Shown: positions 1 through 8,446 of the stretch, one piece after another
How positions within the stretch are numbered: position 1 is the first letter of the stretch
Layout of the letters: the number at the start of each line of letters is the position of its first letter
Assembly: GCF_902167705.1 (NCBI RefSeq)
Contig: NZ_CABHMZ010000010.1
Coordinates: 1-17,076 of the forward strand
Direction: 5' to 3'
From: Streptococcus constellatus
Lineage (GTDB): Bacteria; Bacillota; Bacilli; Lactobacillales; Streptococcaceae
Length of the DNA stretch: 17,076 nucleotides
The notes under the pieces: model-generated
What the model was told of the DNA's origin: nothing
Database searches by the model: none
What the model saw: the letters and a program-made list of their open reading frames with translations, nothing else
Made by a program: the position numbers and the translations under genes

Positions 1-15
1 ATGGGAGTAGCTCAT
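1..15 (-). CDS. Transposase N-terminus (5 codons, off the window edge)
   Basis: ATG at 15 on the minus strand follows GAGG with a 7-base spacer and encodes MSYSH before the window ends. The same start occurs at 17062 in the other copy. IS30-family transposases often begin with similar residues, but this is weak evidence for the family. Confidence 0.5.
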
Positions 16-109
16 AGTTTTTCCTCGGGTTCTGTTTGTGTGGTTACTTACAGTTTACACCAATGAAACGCTATGAGTTTTTTTGTTGAACTATATTTTA
101 CAATTTATC
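1..109 (-). mobile_element. 5' end of an insertion sequence, left copy (partial)
   Basis: This stretch is the reverse complement of 16968-17076 with one mismatch (position 78 against 16999). Similarity stops sharply at 109/110, which marks the outer IS end within a few bases. Read on the minus strand it holds an untranslated lead, a GAGG ribosome site and an ATG at 15 that runs off the window edge. The element lies immediately downstream of the ftsX terminator. The opposite IS end, the target duplication and almost all of the transposase are outside the window, so the family cannot be fixed. The start MSYSH recalls IS30-family transposases but is only five residues. Confidence 0.8.
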
Positions 110-141
110 AATAAAAAAAGCCCTAAACAGGCTTTTTTATT
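110..141 (-). terminator. Intrinsic terminator after ftsX
   Basis: The arms AAAAAAGCC (114-122) and GGCTTTTTT (130-138) form a 9-bp stem around a 7-base loop. The T-run falls on the 3' side for minus-strand transcription, a few bases past the ftsX stop. The IS end begins directly beyond the hairpin. Confidence 0.85.
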
Positions 142-149
142 GTTTTCTA

Positions 150-1076
150 CTAAATCCTCAAGAATCGTCTCATGGAAAGAACTGATCCAAACGAGCCAAT
201 AATGATGCCTACGACGAAGAGGAAGGCAATCATTATTGGAATAAAGGTTTGCGGTACAATCATTGAGAGATTCTGACTGGCAAGTGATGGATTGAAGGAT
301 TTATAAGCGACTTCATAAACAAAATAAACTAATCCAGCCGGAATAATCGCTCCGAGCAATCCAATCCAGGCTCCTTCTAATAAGAATGGTCCTCGAATAT
401 AACTATTTTTCGCTCCCACCAGACGCATGATTTGAATTTCCCGGCTGCGTGAAATAATCGTAATCCGAATGGTATTTGAAATTAAGAAAACAGCGATAAA
501 GACTAAGAGAAGTACTCCAACAGTTCCCCATGTACGGATAAACTCCGCCAGAGCAAAGATACGTTTTGTATTGGCACCACCGTCTTCAACTTCAGAAACA
601 CCTTCAATCTTCTTCGCATTATTTGCGACAGATGTGACGTACCTCGGTTCTGTCGTATCCACAATATAGGCATCATGCAAAGGATTGGCATCTCCTTCAA
701 AGAGCTTCCAATCTTTTCCCATAACTTCCGTCAATTTTTTCAATTGTTCTTCTTTGCTAGAAAATGTGACAGATTTGACATTGGACATTTTATTAAGTGC
801 ATCATAAACCTTATGATAGTCCTCATTTTTGACTGTTTGACCTTCTTTTGTGATCGTCTCTTCATTATCTGCCGTATCTGAGCGCATATAGACCATGACC
901 CGCACATTATTTTCAATATCTGTTGCTAGCTTCGCTGTATTTAAAATGACTGACACAAAGATTGCGACTAATCCTAGCGTAATCATCACGGAGCTGACTG
1001 CAGCAACTGTCATCCAACCATTTCGCTTTAAACTTTTAAGCGATTCTAGCAGGTGACTAAAAAATCTACTATTCAT
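150..1076 (-). CDS. ftsX: Cell division protein FtsX
   Basis: Membrane subunit of the FtsEX complex, which in streptococci activates the PcsB peptidoglycan hydrolase at the septum. The 308 residues show the family layout: a basic cytoplasmic N-terminus, TM1 at about 21-44, a large extracellular loop, and three helices at about 184-203, 235-255 and 279-299. A conserved intracellular stretch (SRSREIQIMRLVGAK) lies between TM2 and TM3. The start is set at the ATG at 1076, giving MNSRFFSHLLESLK, which matches the pneumococcal protein as I recall it. The longer open frame only reads back through ftsE. The ATG overlaps the ftsE stop by 8 bases (ATGAATAG), so translation is probably coupled. A terminator follows. 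FtsX is intact although an IS lies just past its terminator. Confidence 0.97.
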   Translation of the reverse strand: MNSRFFSHLLESLKSLKRNGWMTVAAVSSVMITLGLVAIFVSVILNTAKLATDIENNVRVMVYMRSDTADNEETITKEGQTVKNEDYHKVYDALNKMSNVKSVTFSSKEEQLKKLTEVMGKDWKLFEGDANPLHDAYIVDTTEPRYVTSVANNAKKIEGVSEVEDGGANTKRIFALAEFIRTWGTVGVLLLVFIAVFLISNTIRITIISRSREIQIMRLVGAKNSYIRGPFLLEGAWIGLLGAIIPAGLVYFVYEVAYKSFNPSLASQNLSMIVPQTFIPIMIAFLFVVGIIIGSFGSVLSMRRFLRI

Positions 1077-1761
1077 CGTATCCGTATTCTCCTTTTGCTT
1101 CATCACGCACCACACGACCATTTTCGATGGCAATAACGCGGTGACGCAAAGTATTTACAATTTGGCTATTATGAGTGGCCATCAAAACAGTTGTTCCTTG
1201 CAGATTGATGCGTTCCAGAAGATTCATGATTTCCCACGAATTATCTGGATCCAAATTCCCTGTCGGTTCATCTGCGATGAGTACTTTTGGATTATTAACA
1301 ATAGCACGTGCAATTGCAATCCGTTGTTGCTCACCACCTGATAGCTCATTTGGAAAAGAGCGAACTTTATGTTTCAAACCAACCAAATCCAGCACTTCCA
1401 TAACGCGCTTTTTAATATTCCGACGGCGTTCACCGATAACTTCCATGGCGTAAGCGATATTTTCATAGACCGTCTTTTTAGGTAGCAATTTATAGTCTTG
1501 GAAAACGACGCCAACATTACGACGCAACATTGGAATATCACGTTTTTTAATCTTAGCAAGATTAAATCCAGCAACTTGTAAGCTACCTTTATCAAGTTTC
1601 ACTTCTCGATATAATAAACGAATAAACGTTGATTTCCCTGCCCCAGAAGGTCCTACAATGTAGGTGAACTCTCCTGGCTCTACTTCAATAGACACTCCGC
1701 GTAAAGCAGTAGTCCCGTTGTCATATTTTTTGACAACATCTCTCATTTCAATAATTGACAT
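1069..1761 (-). CDS. ftsE: Cell division ATP-binding protein FtsE
   Basis: ATPase of the FtsEX complex; it binds FtsX at the cytoplasmic face and drives signalling to the septal hydrolase. The 230-residue ABC domain carries Walker A GPSGAGKS (37-44), a Q-loop glutamine at 88, signature LSGGEQQ (140-146), Walker B VLIADE (160-165) with the FtsE-typical EPTGNLD, and the H-loop histidine at 197. The length is standard for FtsE. A GGAAAGGA ribosome site lies upstream, with a longer than usual spacer of about 13 bases. The gene starts 72 bases after prfB and overlaps ftsX by 8 bases, so the three probably form one operon. Confidence 0.97.
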   Translation of the reverse strand: MSIIEMRDVVKKYDNGTTALRGVSIEVEPGEFTYIVGPSGAGKSTFIRLLYREVKLDKGSLQVAGFNLAKIKKRDIPMLRRNVGVVFQDYKLLPKKTVYENIAYAMEVIGERRRNIKKRVMEVLDLVGLKHKVRSFPNELSGGEQQRIAIARAIVNNPKVLIADEPTGNLDPDNSWEIMNLLERINLQGTTVLMATHNSQIVNTLRHRVIAIENGRVVRDEAKGEYGYDE

Positions 1762-1833
1762 ATATTGTAAAGAGTCCTTTCCTTAAATACTCAAGCTGTT
1801 AAAATGACATTTTCTGTGATTCAACTCTTATTG

Positions 1834-2929
1834 TTAGTTTAACCGCCATTTCAAATAGGCATCAATGAACCCATCTAAATCACCATCCATGACTTTATCA
1901 ACTTGAGCTACTTCATAACTAGTTCGATGATCCTTAACCATAGTGTACGGTGTAAAAACATAGGAGCGGATTTGACTTCCCCAAGAGATTTCTTTTTTAT
2001 CTCCTTTGAGCGAGTCTACCTCTGCCGCTTTCTTTTCTTGCTCCATTTGGTAGAGCTTAGCTTGAAGCAACTTCATTGCCCGATCACGGTTTCCATATTG
2101 TGTACGGTCAACTGTCGATTGTGTCACAATTCCTGTCGGTATGTGCGTCAAACGCACCCCTGTCGAAACTTTGTTGACATTTTGTCCGCCAGCACCGCCT
2201 GAACGAAAAGTATCCATCTTGATGTCTTCATCTCGAACTTCAATTTCAATCGTATCATCCAGCTCTGGCATGACTTCTACTGACGTAAAGGAGGTATGTC
2301 GACGCTTAGCTGAATCAAACGGAGAAATCCGCACTAATCGATGAACCCCCATTTCAGACTTCAATAAACCATAAGCATGAGGACCTTCAAAAGACAAGGT
2401 AACAGACTTAATTCCCGCTTCATCTCCCGCTTGATAGTCCAATACTTCGACCTTGAAACCATGAGCGTTGCCAAAGCGTGTATACATACGAAGCAACATG
2501 TCTCCCCAGTCCTGAGCCTCTGTTCCTCCTGAACCTGGGTGAATTTCAAGGATAGCATTGTTGTTATCATAAAGTTCTGATAAAAGCAACGTCATCTCAT
2601 AACTTGCCATCATCTTGTCCAGTTCAACTAGCTTTTCTTCTAGTTCTTCTTGCACAGATGTATCTTCAGCCAAGAAATCCAGCAAAATTTCCAGTTCATC
2701 AAATAAATCAGTCATTTGCTGAAAATTATTATAGGTTTGTTTGAGTTCGTTTAACTCCTGAGATATCTTTTGTGCCGCAATATTATCGTCCCAAAAATCA
2801 GGCTCTGTCATCTTGTTTTCCAAGATAGCAATTTCTTCTTCCAGACCGTCTAAGTCAAAGAGACCCCCTGAAAGAAGCTAATTTTTCACGATTTGCGTCA
2901 ATTTTTTGACGAATTTCTGAAATATCCAT
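1834..2929 (-). CDS. prfB: Peptide chain release factor 2 (programmed +1 frameshift)
   Basis: RF2 releases peptides at UGA and UAA stops. Translation starts at ATG 2929 after AGAGG and runs 24 codons to an in-frame TGA (2857-2855). The sequence there is AGGGGGTCTCTTTGAC: an internal Shine-Dalgarno, then CTT TGA C, the classic prfB slip site. A +1 shift skips the T at 2857 and continues GAC in the frame that ends at 1834, giving 364 residues, normal for RF2. The codon-recognition motif SPF falls at about 202-204 and the catalytic GGQ at about 247-249. RF2 itself terminates at this UGA, so low RF2 favours shifting: autoregulation. An annotation lacking the first 24 codons, or starting at a TTG near 2823, would be wrong. 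Confidence 0.96.
2855..2871 (-). promoter_or_regulatory. prfB +1 frameshift signal
   Basis: On the minus strand the sequence is AGG GGG TCT CTT TGA C. The AGGGGG is an internal anti-SD binding site placed just before CTT TGA, the slip and stop codons used in bacterial prfB. The zero frame ends at TGA; only the +1 frame continues into RF2. Confidence 0.93.
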
Positions 2930-2955
2930 ACTTACCTCTTTTCACATATCATTTT

Positions 2956-2964
2956 ATTATATCA
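2956..2964 (-). promoter_or_regulatory. Extended -10 promoter for prfB-ftsE-ftsX
   Basis: Minus strand TGATATAAT is a full extended -10 with a consensus TATAAT. It lies 26 bases before the prfB ATG, predicting a leader of about 20 bases. The -35 at normal spacing is poor, which is usual for an extended -10 promoter. Confidence 0.6.
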
Positions 2965-3136
2965 CAAATCAGTATTTTTTCCTAATTTCTGACAAAATCC
3001 AATAATAGTTATTGTATAAAATTTCTAAGTCCTTATCAAGAAATTTCGTTCTTTGTTACACGATTGTTAGATAAGTTGCTGTCTGAAGAAAAATATTAAG
3101 GGGATAGATATACCAAAACGATATGTATGTAATGAG

Positions 3137-3937
3137 TTATTTTGCAATCTCTTGTTCAAGGACTGCTAAAACACCTGATTCTTGATTGCTTGGTGCTTGA
3201 TACTTTGCTGCTCTCTTTACTATTTCAGAGCCGTTTTTCATCGCATAGCTGTGTCCTACATAAGCTAGCATTTCTAGGTCATTTCCACCGTCTCCAAAAG
3301 CCATCATCTCCTGCGGCGCAATGCCAAAATGCTGACTAAGGAATTCAAGAGCAGAGCCTTTATGAACTCCTCTTTGGATAATATCAATTGAACCATGTCC
3401 GCTTGAAACTGCCTGAACAAGTTGACCAGTAGCTTGATTCAACTTTTCAAGGAGTTGGTTTGTTTTTTCTTCTGGCACCAATAAGGCTAATTTGACAAAA
3501 TCATCTTCTGGCAAATCCTGAAAATTAGAAATTTCCTTCAAAGCATGGTAATAAATTGTAATTTCTTCTTTGTACTGTTTGGGTGCTGACTGAAGCAAAT
3601 AAGCAAAATGAAGTCTATAAAGAGTTGTCCCATTTTCTAATCCTTCTGACACAAGCACATCTAAAACTTTTTCAATCTCTATTCTAGCGATTTTTTCTTC
3701 TCGTAATAGCTTCTCTCCTTCAAAAATTAGTGCTCCATTTTCTGAAACAATTATCAATTCAGACTGATGTTCCGGAAAAAACGAAACCAGCTGGGCATAT
3801 TGATTGCCTGAAATGACGACCACTTTAATATCTTTATCTTGCAAGGTTCGATAAATTTTCTCGAAGTGCTCCACATCATAGGTATTGTCTGAGCGCAGAA
3901 ATGTACCATCCATATCAAATGCCACCAATTTAATCAT
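3137..3937 (-). CDS. Cof-type HAD-IIB family phosphatase
   Basis: Cytoplasmic HAD hydrolase of the Cof/YwpJ type, dephosphorylating small phosphorylated metabolites; the substrate cannot be read from sequence. The 266 residues contain motif I DMDGT (nucleophile D8, acid D10), motif II serine at about 43 (VVISGN), motif III lysine near 193 and motif IV GDGGND (about 215-220). The long segment between motifs II and III is the type IIB cap. ATG 3937 follows AGGAGG at 7 bases. The gene is divergent from the metallophosphoesterase at 4049. It is a paralogue-level relative of the HAD gene at 10633 but has clearly different sequence. I saw no clear terminator in the 207 bases before prfB; a weak AT-rich inverted repeat at 3019-3046 lacks a T-run. 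Confidence 0.92.
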   Translation of the reverse strand: MIKLVAFDMDGTFLRSDNTYDVEHFEKIYRTLQDKDIKVVVISGNQYAQLVSFFPEHQSELIIVSENGALIFEGEKLLREEKIARIEIEKVLDVLVSEGLENGTTLYRLHFAYLLQSAPKQYKEEITIYYHALKEISNFQDLPEDDFVKLALLVPEEKTNQLLEKLNQATGQLVQAVSSGHGSIDIIQRGVHKGSALEFLSQHFGIAPQEMMAFGDGGNDLEMLAYVGHSYAMKNGSEIVKRAAKYQAPSNQESGVLAVLEQEIAK

Positions 3938-4033
3938 CTTTTATCCTCCTCTTTACCTCCATTTTACACTAAAAAACTTAAAATCCCCATGATTTTTGAC
4001 GAAAAATTTATTTCTTTCATTTTACCTCAAATA

Positions 4034-4042
4034 TGCTACACT
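4034..4042 (+). promoter_or_regulatory. Extended -10 promoter placed for a leaderless mRNA
   Basis: TGCTACACT is an extended -10 (TGnTAnAnT type). Exactly six bases separate it from ATG 4049, so the normal start of transcription would be the A of the start codon. No Shine-Dalgarno-like purine run lies before the ATG. Confidence 0.5.
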
Positions 4043-4048
4043 AGAAAC

Positions 4049-4777
4049 ATGACAAATTTAGCATTTATGAGCGATCTTCATTTAGATTCAAACCAATTTA
4101 CTAATGAAGAAATCACTATTTTAATGGAACTATTAGCAGCAAGAAAGGTTGATCATATTCATTTCGCAGGGGATCTGTCTAATGATTTTGAGCACATTAG
4201 TTTGCCTTTTTTACAAAAGCTCAAAAAATCCTTCTCCGTTTCTTACAATTTAGGCAATCATGATATGCTAGGAATGACAGAAGACGACATTCAACAGTAC
4301 GATTTCAACATACAATCATTTGGGCAGACTCAGTTAATTAGCCTAACAGGCTGGTATGACTATGGATTTGTTCCTGAAAAAACACTTGAAGAACACAAAC
4401 GGACCAAGCAATTTTTCTGGTTTGATAGGCGATTGAACCGCGACACAGATGATCCTGCGCTTACGCAGCATAGCTTGGAACAACTTGAAAAAATTTTAGC
4501 TTCTCTGAATGGCCCTATTATCCTAGCTATGCACTTTGTTCCTCACAAAGATTTTCTTTACAATCACCCTTATTTTCAGCGCTTTAATGCTTTTCTGGGC
4601 AGTCAAGCCTTTCATAATCTCTTTGTCAAATATGGTGTGAAAGATGTTATCTTTGGTCATCTTCACCACCGCCACTCCGCTCGAATGATTGACGGTGTCT
4701 GCTATCATACAAGACCTCTCGGTTACATCCGCGAATGGCAGTTGACTCAGCAATTTTTTGAAGATTATCCTCAATAA
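4049..4777 (+). CDS. Calcineurin-type metallophosphoesterase, probably shortened by a stop
   Basis: Cytoplasmic phosphoesterase with a two-metal centre; the substrate is unknown. The 242 residues hold the family ligands in order: D9-x-H11 (SDLH), D42 (GDLSND), N70-H71 (GNHD), H162 (MHF) and H204-x-H206 (GHLHH). ATG 4049 is preferred to 4049 minus 60 (3989) because homology-like sequence starts at MTNLAFMSDLH and the extra residues resemble untranslated DNA. No ribosome site is visible; the -10 six bases upstream implies a leaderless message. The TAA at 4775-4777 is followed in the same frame by a further open stretch to 4900 that looks like real protein, so the ancestral enzyme was probably about 283 residues. 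The metal site is complete without it. Confidence 0.9.
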   Translation: MTNLAFMSDLHLDSNQFTNEEITILMELLAARKVDHIHFAGDLSNDFEHISLPFLQKLKKSFSVSYNLGNHDMLGMTEDDIQQYDFNIQSFGQTQLISLTGWYDYGFVPEKTLEEHKRTKQFFWFDRRLNRDTDDPALTQHSLEQLEKILASLNGPIILAMHFVPHKDFLYNHPYFQRFNAFLGSQAFHNLFVKYGVKDVIFGHLHHRHSARMIDGVCYHTRPLGYIREWQLTQQFFEDYPQ

Positions 4778-4900
4778 CCTCAAATGTACCGTCTCCACAA
4801 ACGCTATAATGCAGTAAAAGACTTATCTCTTTTCCAATCATATAAGAAAAAGCACCTCCGAAAAGAACTAGAAGATGCCCTTATCATTTTTGATATTTAG
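4778..4900 (+). pseudogene. In-frame continuation of the metallophosphoesterase after its TAA
   Basis: After CAA TAA the same frame continues CCT CAA ATG and stays open for 40 codons to TAG 4898-4900. It encodes a hydrophilic, helix-like, lysine-rich tail (YRLHKRYNAVKDL near its start, LRKELEDA near its end). This has the look of a C-terminal domain cut off by a single stop codon. There is an ATG at 4784 but no good ribosome site before it. The tail's stop overlaps the stop of the convergent DUF2785 gene by 3-4 bases. Translation by stop readthrough, a nonsense mutation, or a sequencing error are all possible. Confidence 0.55.
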
Positions 4901-5688
4901 TACGAAAACAACTGAATAGCTTCTCTTAGCTCGTCTGAGAGAGCTTTTTCTTTGTCTAACTGAAGATAAACTTCTAACAAGCACGAACGAGCATTAGAAA
5001 ATTGCAAAAAGTCTGTTGAGTTTTCTAGTGGAAAGTCAAGTGAAGTTAACCAAGCTACAACTCTGGTTTGTGAGAGTCTATCATTTAAAACAGCCTGACA
5101 GATGACTCGTGCCAAACGCCAGTCCTCATCACTGATAAAACGCCAATTCACTCTTTTAAAAATCTTTTCTAATACTTGTAGAACTTCATTTACTCGTGTT
5201 ATAGGAAAATCTGGGTGACAAATAATCTCAACTAAAAGATCTGCACCATGAGCAAAGGCATGCACCCAACCATATTCTTCAGAATAACCAGTCCTATCAT
5301 TTTCATACAGCAAATAAGACATCCCTTGTTCAAATAGAGTCATTCTTTGCTGACTAGAAAGTCTTTTAAAATAAAGTGAATTTTTCTTAGCATCCGCATT
5401 TAGCAAATTAGCTAATAATAAAGCCGTAAAAGATCGAGTCAGAGTAGCTTGACCAACTTCTTCTTTTTTATACAAAAGCTCCTGTCGTTTAAGAGCTTCA
5501 ACCACTACAAAATCAAACTGGTCCTTTGTAAATAGTTGTTCTTGTACGGCTCTGCCTAGAGAAACAAAAATTAACTCATCTCGTATTTTATAATCAGGAT
5601 GACCGATATGATCTAACATCCATCTGATTTCATCTTGTTGATAAATCGGCGCATTCTTTGCCAATTTTTCTTTTAGTATTTTTTCCAT
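4897..5688 (-). CDS. DUF2785 domain protein
   Basis: Soluble, helix-rich protein of 263 residues, matching in general character the DUF2785 family of Firmicutes as I recall it; its function is unknown. There is no signal peptide or membrane helix. A motif rich in aromatic and histidine residues (GWVHAFAHGADLL, in the middle of the protein) is its most distinctive part and could contribute to a metal or ligand site; that is inference. ATG 5688 is chosen because AAGGA lies 5 bases upstream; the longer frame would begin at a TTG inside that site. The gene lies 64 bases after caxP on the same strand with a strong terminator between, so it is probably transcribed separately. Confidence 0.8.
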   Translation of the reverse strand: MEKILKEKLAKNAPIYQQDEIRWMLDHIGHPDYKIRDELIFVSLGRAVQEQLFTKDQFDFVVVEALKRQELLYKKEEVGQATLTRSFTALLLANLLNADAKKNSLYFKRLSSQQRMTLFEQGMSYLLYENDRTGYSEEYGWVHAFAHGADLLVEIICHPDFPITRVNEVLQVLEKIFKRVNWRFISDEDWRLARVICQAVLNDRLSQTRVVAWLTSLDFPLENSTDFLQFSNARSCLLEVYLQLDKEKALSDELREAIQLFSY

Positions 5689-5702
5689 AACTTTCCTTTT
5701 CA

Positions 5703-5708
5703 ATTATA
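5703..5708 (-). promoter_or_regulatory. Possible -10 for the DUF2785 gene
   Basis: Minus strand TATAAT sits 14 bases before ATG 5688, which would give a leader of only 7-8 bases. A weak TGACTT 17 bases upstream lies within the 3' arm of the caxP terminator. Confidence 0.35.
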
Positions 5709-5723
5709 TTTTAGATTACTAGA

Positions 5724-5748
5724 AAAAGTCATCCGAAGATGACTTTTC
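5724..5748 (-). terminator. Intrinsic terminator after caxP
   Basis: Minus strand AAAAGTCATC, loop TTCG, GATGACTTTTTC: a perfect 10-bp stem closed by a UUCG tetraloop and followed by T residues, just past the caxP stop. Confidence 0.92.
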
Positions 5749-5752
5749 TGTC

Positions 5753-8446
5753 TTAAATGGCATTTTTATCCATGCCTAATTTACGTTGAATAAATTTGAC
5801 AATTTCTACAATGATAATCATGGAGAAACTTCCAATGAGAACTGCTGTCCACTGTGAAAGATCCAGTTTTGTTACATGGAAAATTCCTTCTAGTGGCTCA
5901 ACCAAAATGGTAGAAGCCAACAAGATAAAGGAGACCAAGATAGACCAGTTGAAAGTTTTAGACTTGAATGGTCCAACTGTTAGAAGTGATTGATAAACAG
6001 ATTTTACATTAAAAGCATGGAAAAGCTGGATTAGTCCAAGCGTTGCAAAGGACATGGTCAATGCATCTGCGTGAATGGCTCTCATGTCACCAACATGAAC
6101 TGGATTCATCAAAGCATAAGCATAAACACCAAGTACCAAAGCACCTTGCAAGAAGCCTTGATAAATAATCGAACTCATGACACCACCTGAGAAAAAGCTA
6201 GACTTGCGACCACGTGGTTTATGAGTCATCACACCCGGCTCAGCAGGTTCAACCCCCAGAGCAATGGCAGGGAAAGTATCTGTCACTAAGTTAATCCAAA
6301 GCAGATGAACTGGCTGCAGTACATCCCAGCCAAAAAGAGTTGCTAAGAAAATGGTCAAGACTTCTGCTGTATTGGCTGAAAGTAAATATTGAATGGTCTT
6401 CTGAATGTTAGAGAAGACTTTACGTCCTTCCTCAACAGCCACGATAATCGTTGCAAAGTTATCATCAGCCAAAATCATATCAGAAGCACCTTTTGACACT
6501 TCTGTACCTGTAATTCCCATTCCGATACCGATGTCGGCTGTCTTCAAGGCTGGTGCATCATTCACACCATCACCTGTCATAGCAACAACCTTACCCTGAT
6601 GTTGCCAAGCTTTGACAATCCGCACCTTATGCTCAGGAGATACACGCGCATAGACAGAATATTGACCAACAACTTTTTCAAACTCTTCGTCTGATAATTC
6701 GTTAAGCTCAGCACCAGTCATGACATGGTCTTTACTATCATCATTGATAATACCTAGACGCTTAGCAATCGCTTCCGCTGTGTCTTGGTGGTCACCTGTA
6801 ATCATAATTGGACGAATACCTGCTTCTTTCGCCACTCGAACAGCTTCAGCAGCTTCTGGTCGCTCAGGGTCAATCATTCCAATCATACCTGTGAAAATTA
6901 AATCATTTTCAAGATTTTCAGACGTTAAGTTTTCTGGAATTTCATCAATAATTTTGTAGGCACCAGCTAACACACGCAGAGCCTGATGAGCCATACCTGA
7001 GTTATTATCCTTGATTAACTGGGTCGTTGCCTCATCAATCGGTGCAATATCGCCTGCCTTGTCACGAGCCACACAACGTTTTAAGAGTTGATCTGGCGCA
7101 CCTTTTACAGCCACCAAAAATTTACCGTCTGGCAAAGGATGAATGGTTGACATGAGCTTACGATCAGAATCAAATGGCAATTCTGCCACACGAGGATATT
7201 TCTCTAAGAAAGCTTTAACATCATACCCTTTATCAAGTGCATACTGAACAAAGGCTGTTTCTGTTGGGTCACCAATGAGTTTCCCGTCTTGGTCAATTTT
7301 AGTATCGTTAGCAAGTACAACGGAACGTAGCAACGGCAAGTCGAGTTCAAGGTCAATATCTTGTTTTGCTTCATGCAAACTGCCGTCATAAAAGACTTTT
7401 TCAACCGTCATCTTGTTCATGGTCAAGGTACCGGTCTTATCAGAAGCAATAATTTCAGTCGAGCCAAGCGTCTCAACTGCAGGAAGCTTTCTAACAATGG
7501 AATTTCTCTTCGCCAAAACTTGTGTACCGAGTGCCAAGACAATGGTCACAATAGCAGGAAGTCCTTCTGGAATCGCTGCTACAGCAAGTGCGACTGATGT
7601 CATCAATTCGCCCAGTGGGTCTTTTCCTTGAATAAATACACCGACCACAAAGGTGATTGCTGCAATGATTAAAATCGCATAGGTCAGGACTTTTGAAAGA
7701 CCATTTAGATTTTGCTTGAGTGGGGTATCTGTTTCATCAGCATTTTGGAGCATACCAGCAATATGACCGACTTCTGTAAACATACCTGTATTGACAACGA
7801 CACCCATTCCACGTCCATACGTAACGTTTGAATTTTGGAAAGCCATATTGATACGGTCGCCAATACCTGCATCAGCAGCTACATCAACAGTCAGATGTTT
7901 TTCAACTGGAACGGATTCGCCAGTCAGAGCCGCTTCTTCAATTTTTAAAGAATTTGCCTCTAAAAGACGCATGTCAGCAGGCACCACATCACCTGCTTCC
8001 AGCATAACGATATCGCCAGGAACTAGCTCTTTTGAGTCTACTTCCGTCACATGCCCGTCACGCAGCACACGCGCAGCAGGACTAGACATAGATTTGAGCG
8101 CTTCAATCGCTTCTTCTGCCTTTCCTTCTTGGTAAACTCCAAAAATAGCGTTAATGATGACAACAGCTAAAATAATAATGGAATCCGCAATATCTTCACC
8201 ACCTGAAGTCACAACCGAAAGAATAGCCGCAATCAGCAAAATAAGAATCATTAAATCCTTAAATTGCTCAATAAATTTCATCAGAAGAGATTTTTTCTCT
8301 CCCTCATCCAGTTCATTACGCCCATATTCACCTAAACGTTTAGCGGCTTCATTGCTTGATAAACCTTGCTCAGAAGTTTCCAAATCCTTTAAAACTTCCT
8401 CCGAACCTTGCGTATAAAACGCTTGGCGTTTTTGTTCTTTTGACAA
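5753..8446 (-). CDS. caxP: Cation-exporting P-type ATPase (CaxP/MgtA type)
   Basis: Membrane P2-type ATPase that exports Ca2+; the streptococcal orthologue has also been tied to Mn2+ handling, where it is called MgtA. The 897 residues show TGES in the actuator domain (175-178), the M4 cation motif AIPEGLP (291-297, with E294), the phosphorylated aspartate in DKTGT (D336), KGAPDQLL in the nucleotide domain, GDGVNDAP before M5, and hydrophobic helices at both ends as expected. The start is a TTG at 8446, preceded by AAGGAGG with a 7-base spacer; it gives (M)SKEQKRQAFYTQ, the N-terminus I recall for CaxP. The open frame reaches to 8626, but that part is the riboswitch leader. A terminator follows the gene. 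Export of Mn2+ as well as Ca2+ is supported here by the upstream Mn2+-type riboswitch. Confidence 0.94.
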   Translation of the reverse strand: MSKEQKRQAFYTQGSEEVLKDLETSEQGLSSNEAAKRLGEYGRNELDEGEKKSLLMKFIEQFKDLMILILLIAAILSVVTSGGEDIADSIIILAVVIINAIFGVYQEGKAEEAIEALKSMSSPAARVLRDGHVTEVDSKELVPGDIVMLEAGDVVPADMRLLEANSLKIEEAALTGESVPVEKHLTVDVAADAGIGDRINMAFQNSNVTYGRGMGVVVNTGMFTEVGHIAGMLQNADETDTPLKQNLNGLSKVLTYAILIIAAITFVVGVFIQGKDPLGELMTSVALAVAAIPEGLPAIVTIVLALGTQVLAKRNSIVRKLPAVETLGSTEIIASDKTGTLTMNKMTVEKVFYDGSLHEAKQDIDLELDLPLLRSVVLANDTKIDQDGKLIGDPTETAFVQYALDKGYDVKAFLEKYPRVAELPFDSDRKLMSTIHPLPDGKFLVAVKGAPDQLLKRCVARDKAGDIAPIDEATTQLIKDNNSGMAHQALRVLAGAYKIIDEIPENLTSENLENDLIFTGMIGMIDPERPEAAEAVRVAKEAGIRPIMITGDHQDTAEAIAKRLGIINDDSKDHVMTGAELNELSDEEFEKVVGQYSVYARVSPEHKVRIVKAWQHQGKVVAMTGDGVNDAPALKTADIGIGMGITGTEVSKGASDMILADDNFATIIVAVEEGRKVFSNIQKTIQYLLSANTAEVLTIFLATLFGWDVLQPVHLLWINLVTDTFPAIALGVEPAEPGVMTHKPRGRKSSFFSGGVMSSIIYQGFLQGALVLGVYAYALMNPVHVGDMRAIHADALTMSFATLGLIQLFHAFNVKSVYQSLLTVGPFKSKTFNWSILVSFILLASTILVEPLEGIFHVTKLDLSQWTAVLIGSFSMIIIVEIVKFIQRKLGMDKNAI

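Noticed and set aside
469..881. Plus-strand open frames within ftsX, and similar shadows elsewhere
   Set aside because: They lie opposite well-recognised genes, have no ribosome sites and no recognisable protein features.
3019..3046. Inverted repeat AAATTTCT...AGAAATTT as a terminator after the HAD gene
   Set aside because: It is AT-only with a 12-base loop and no T-run, so of low stability; could be chance in AT-rich DNA.
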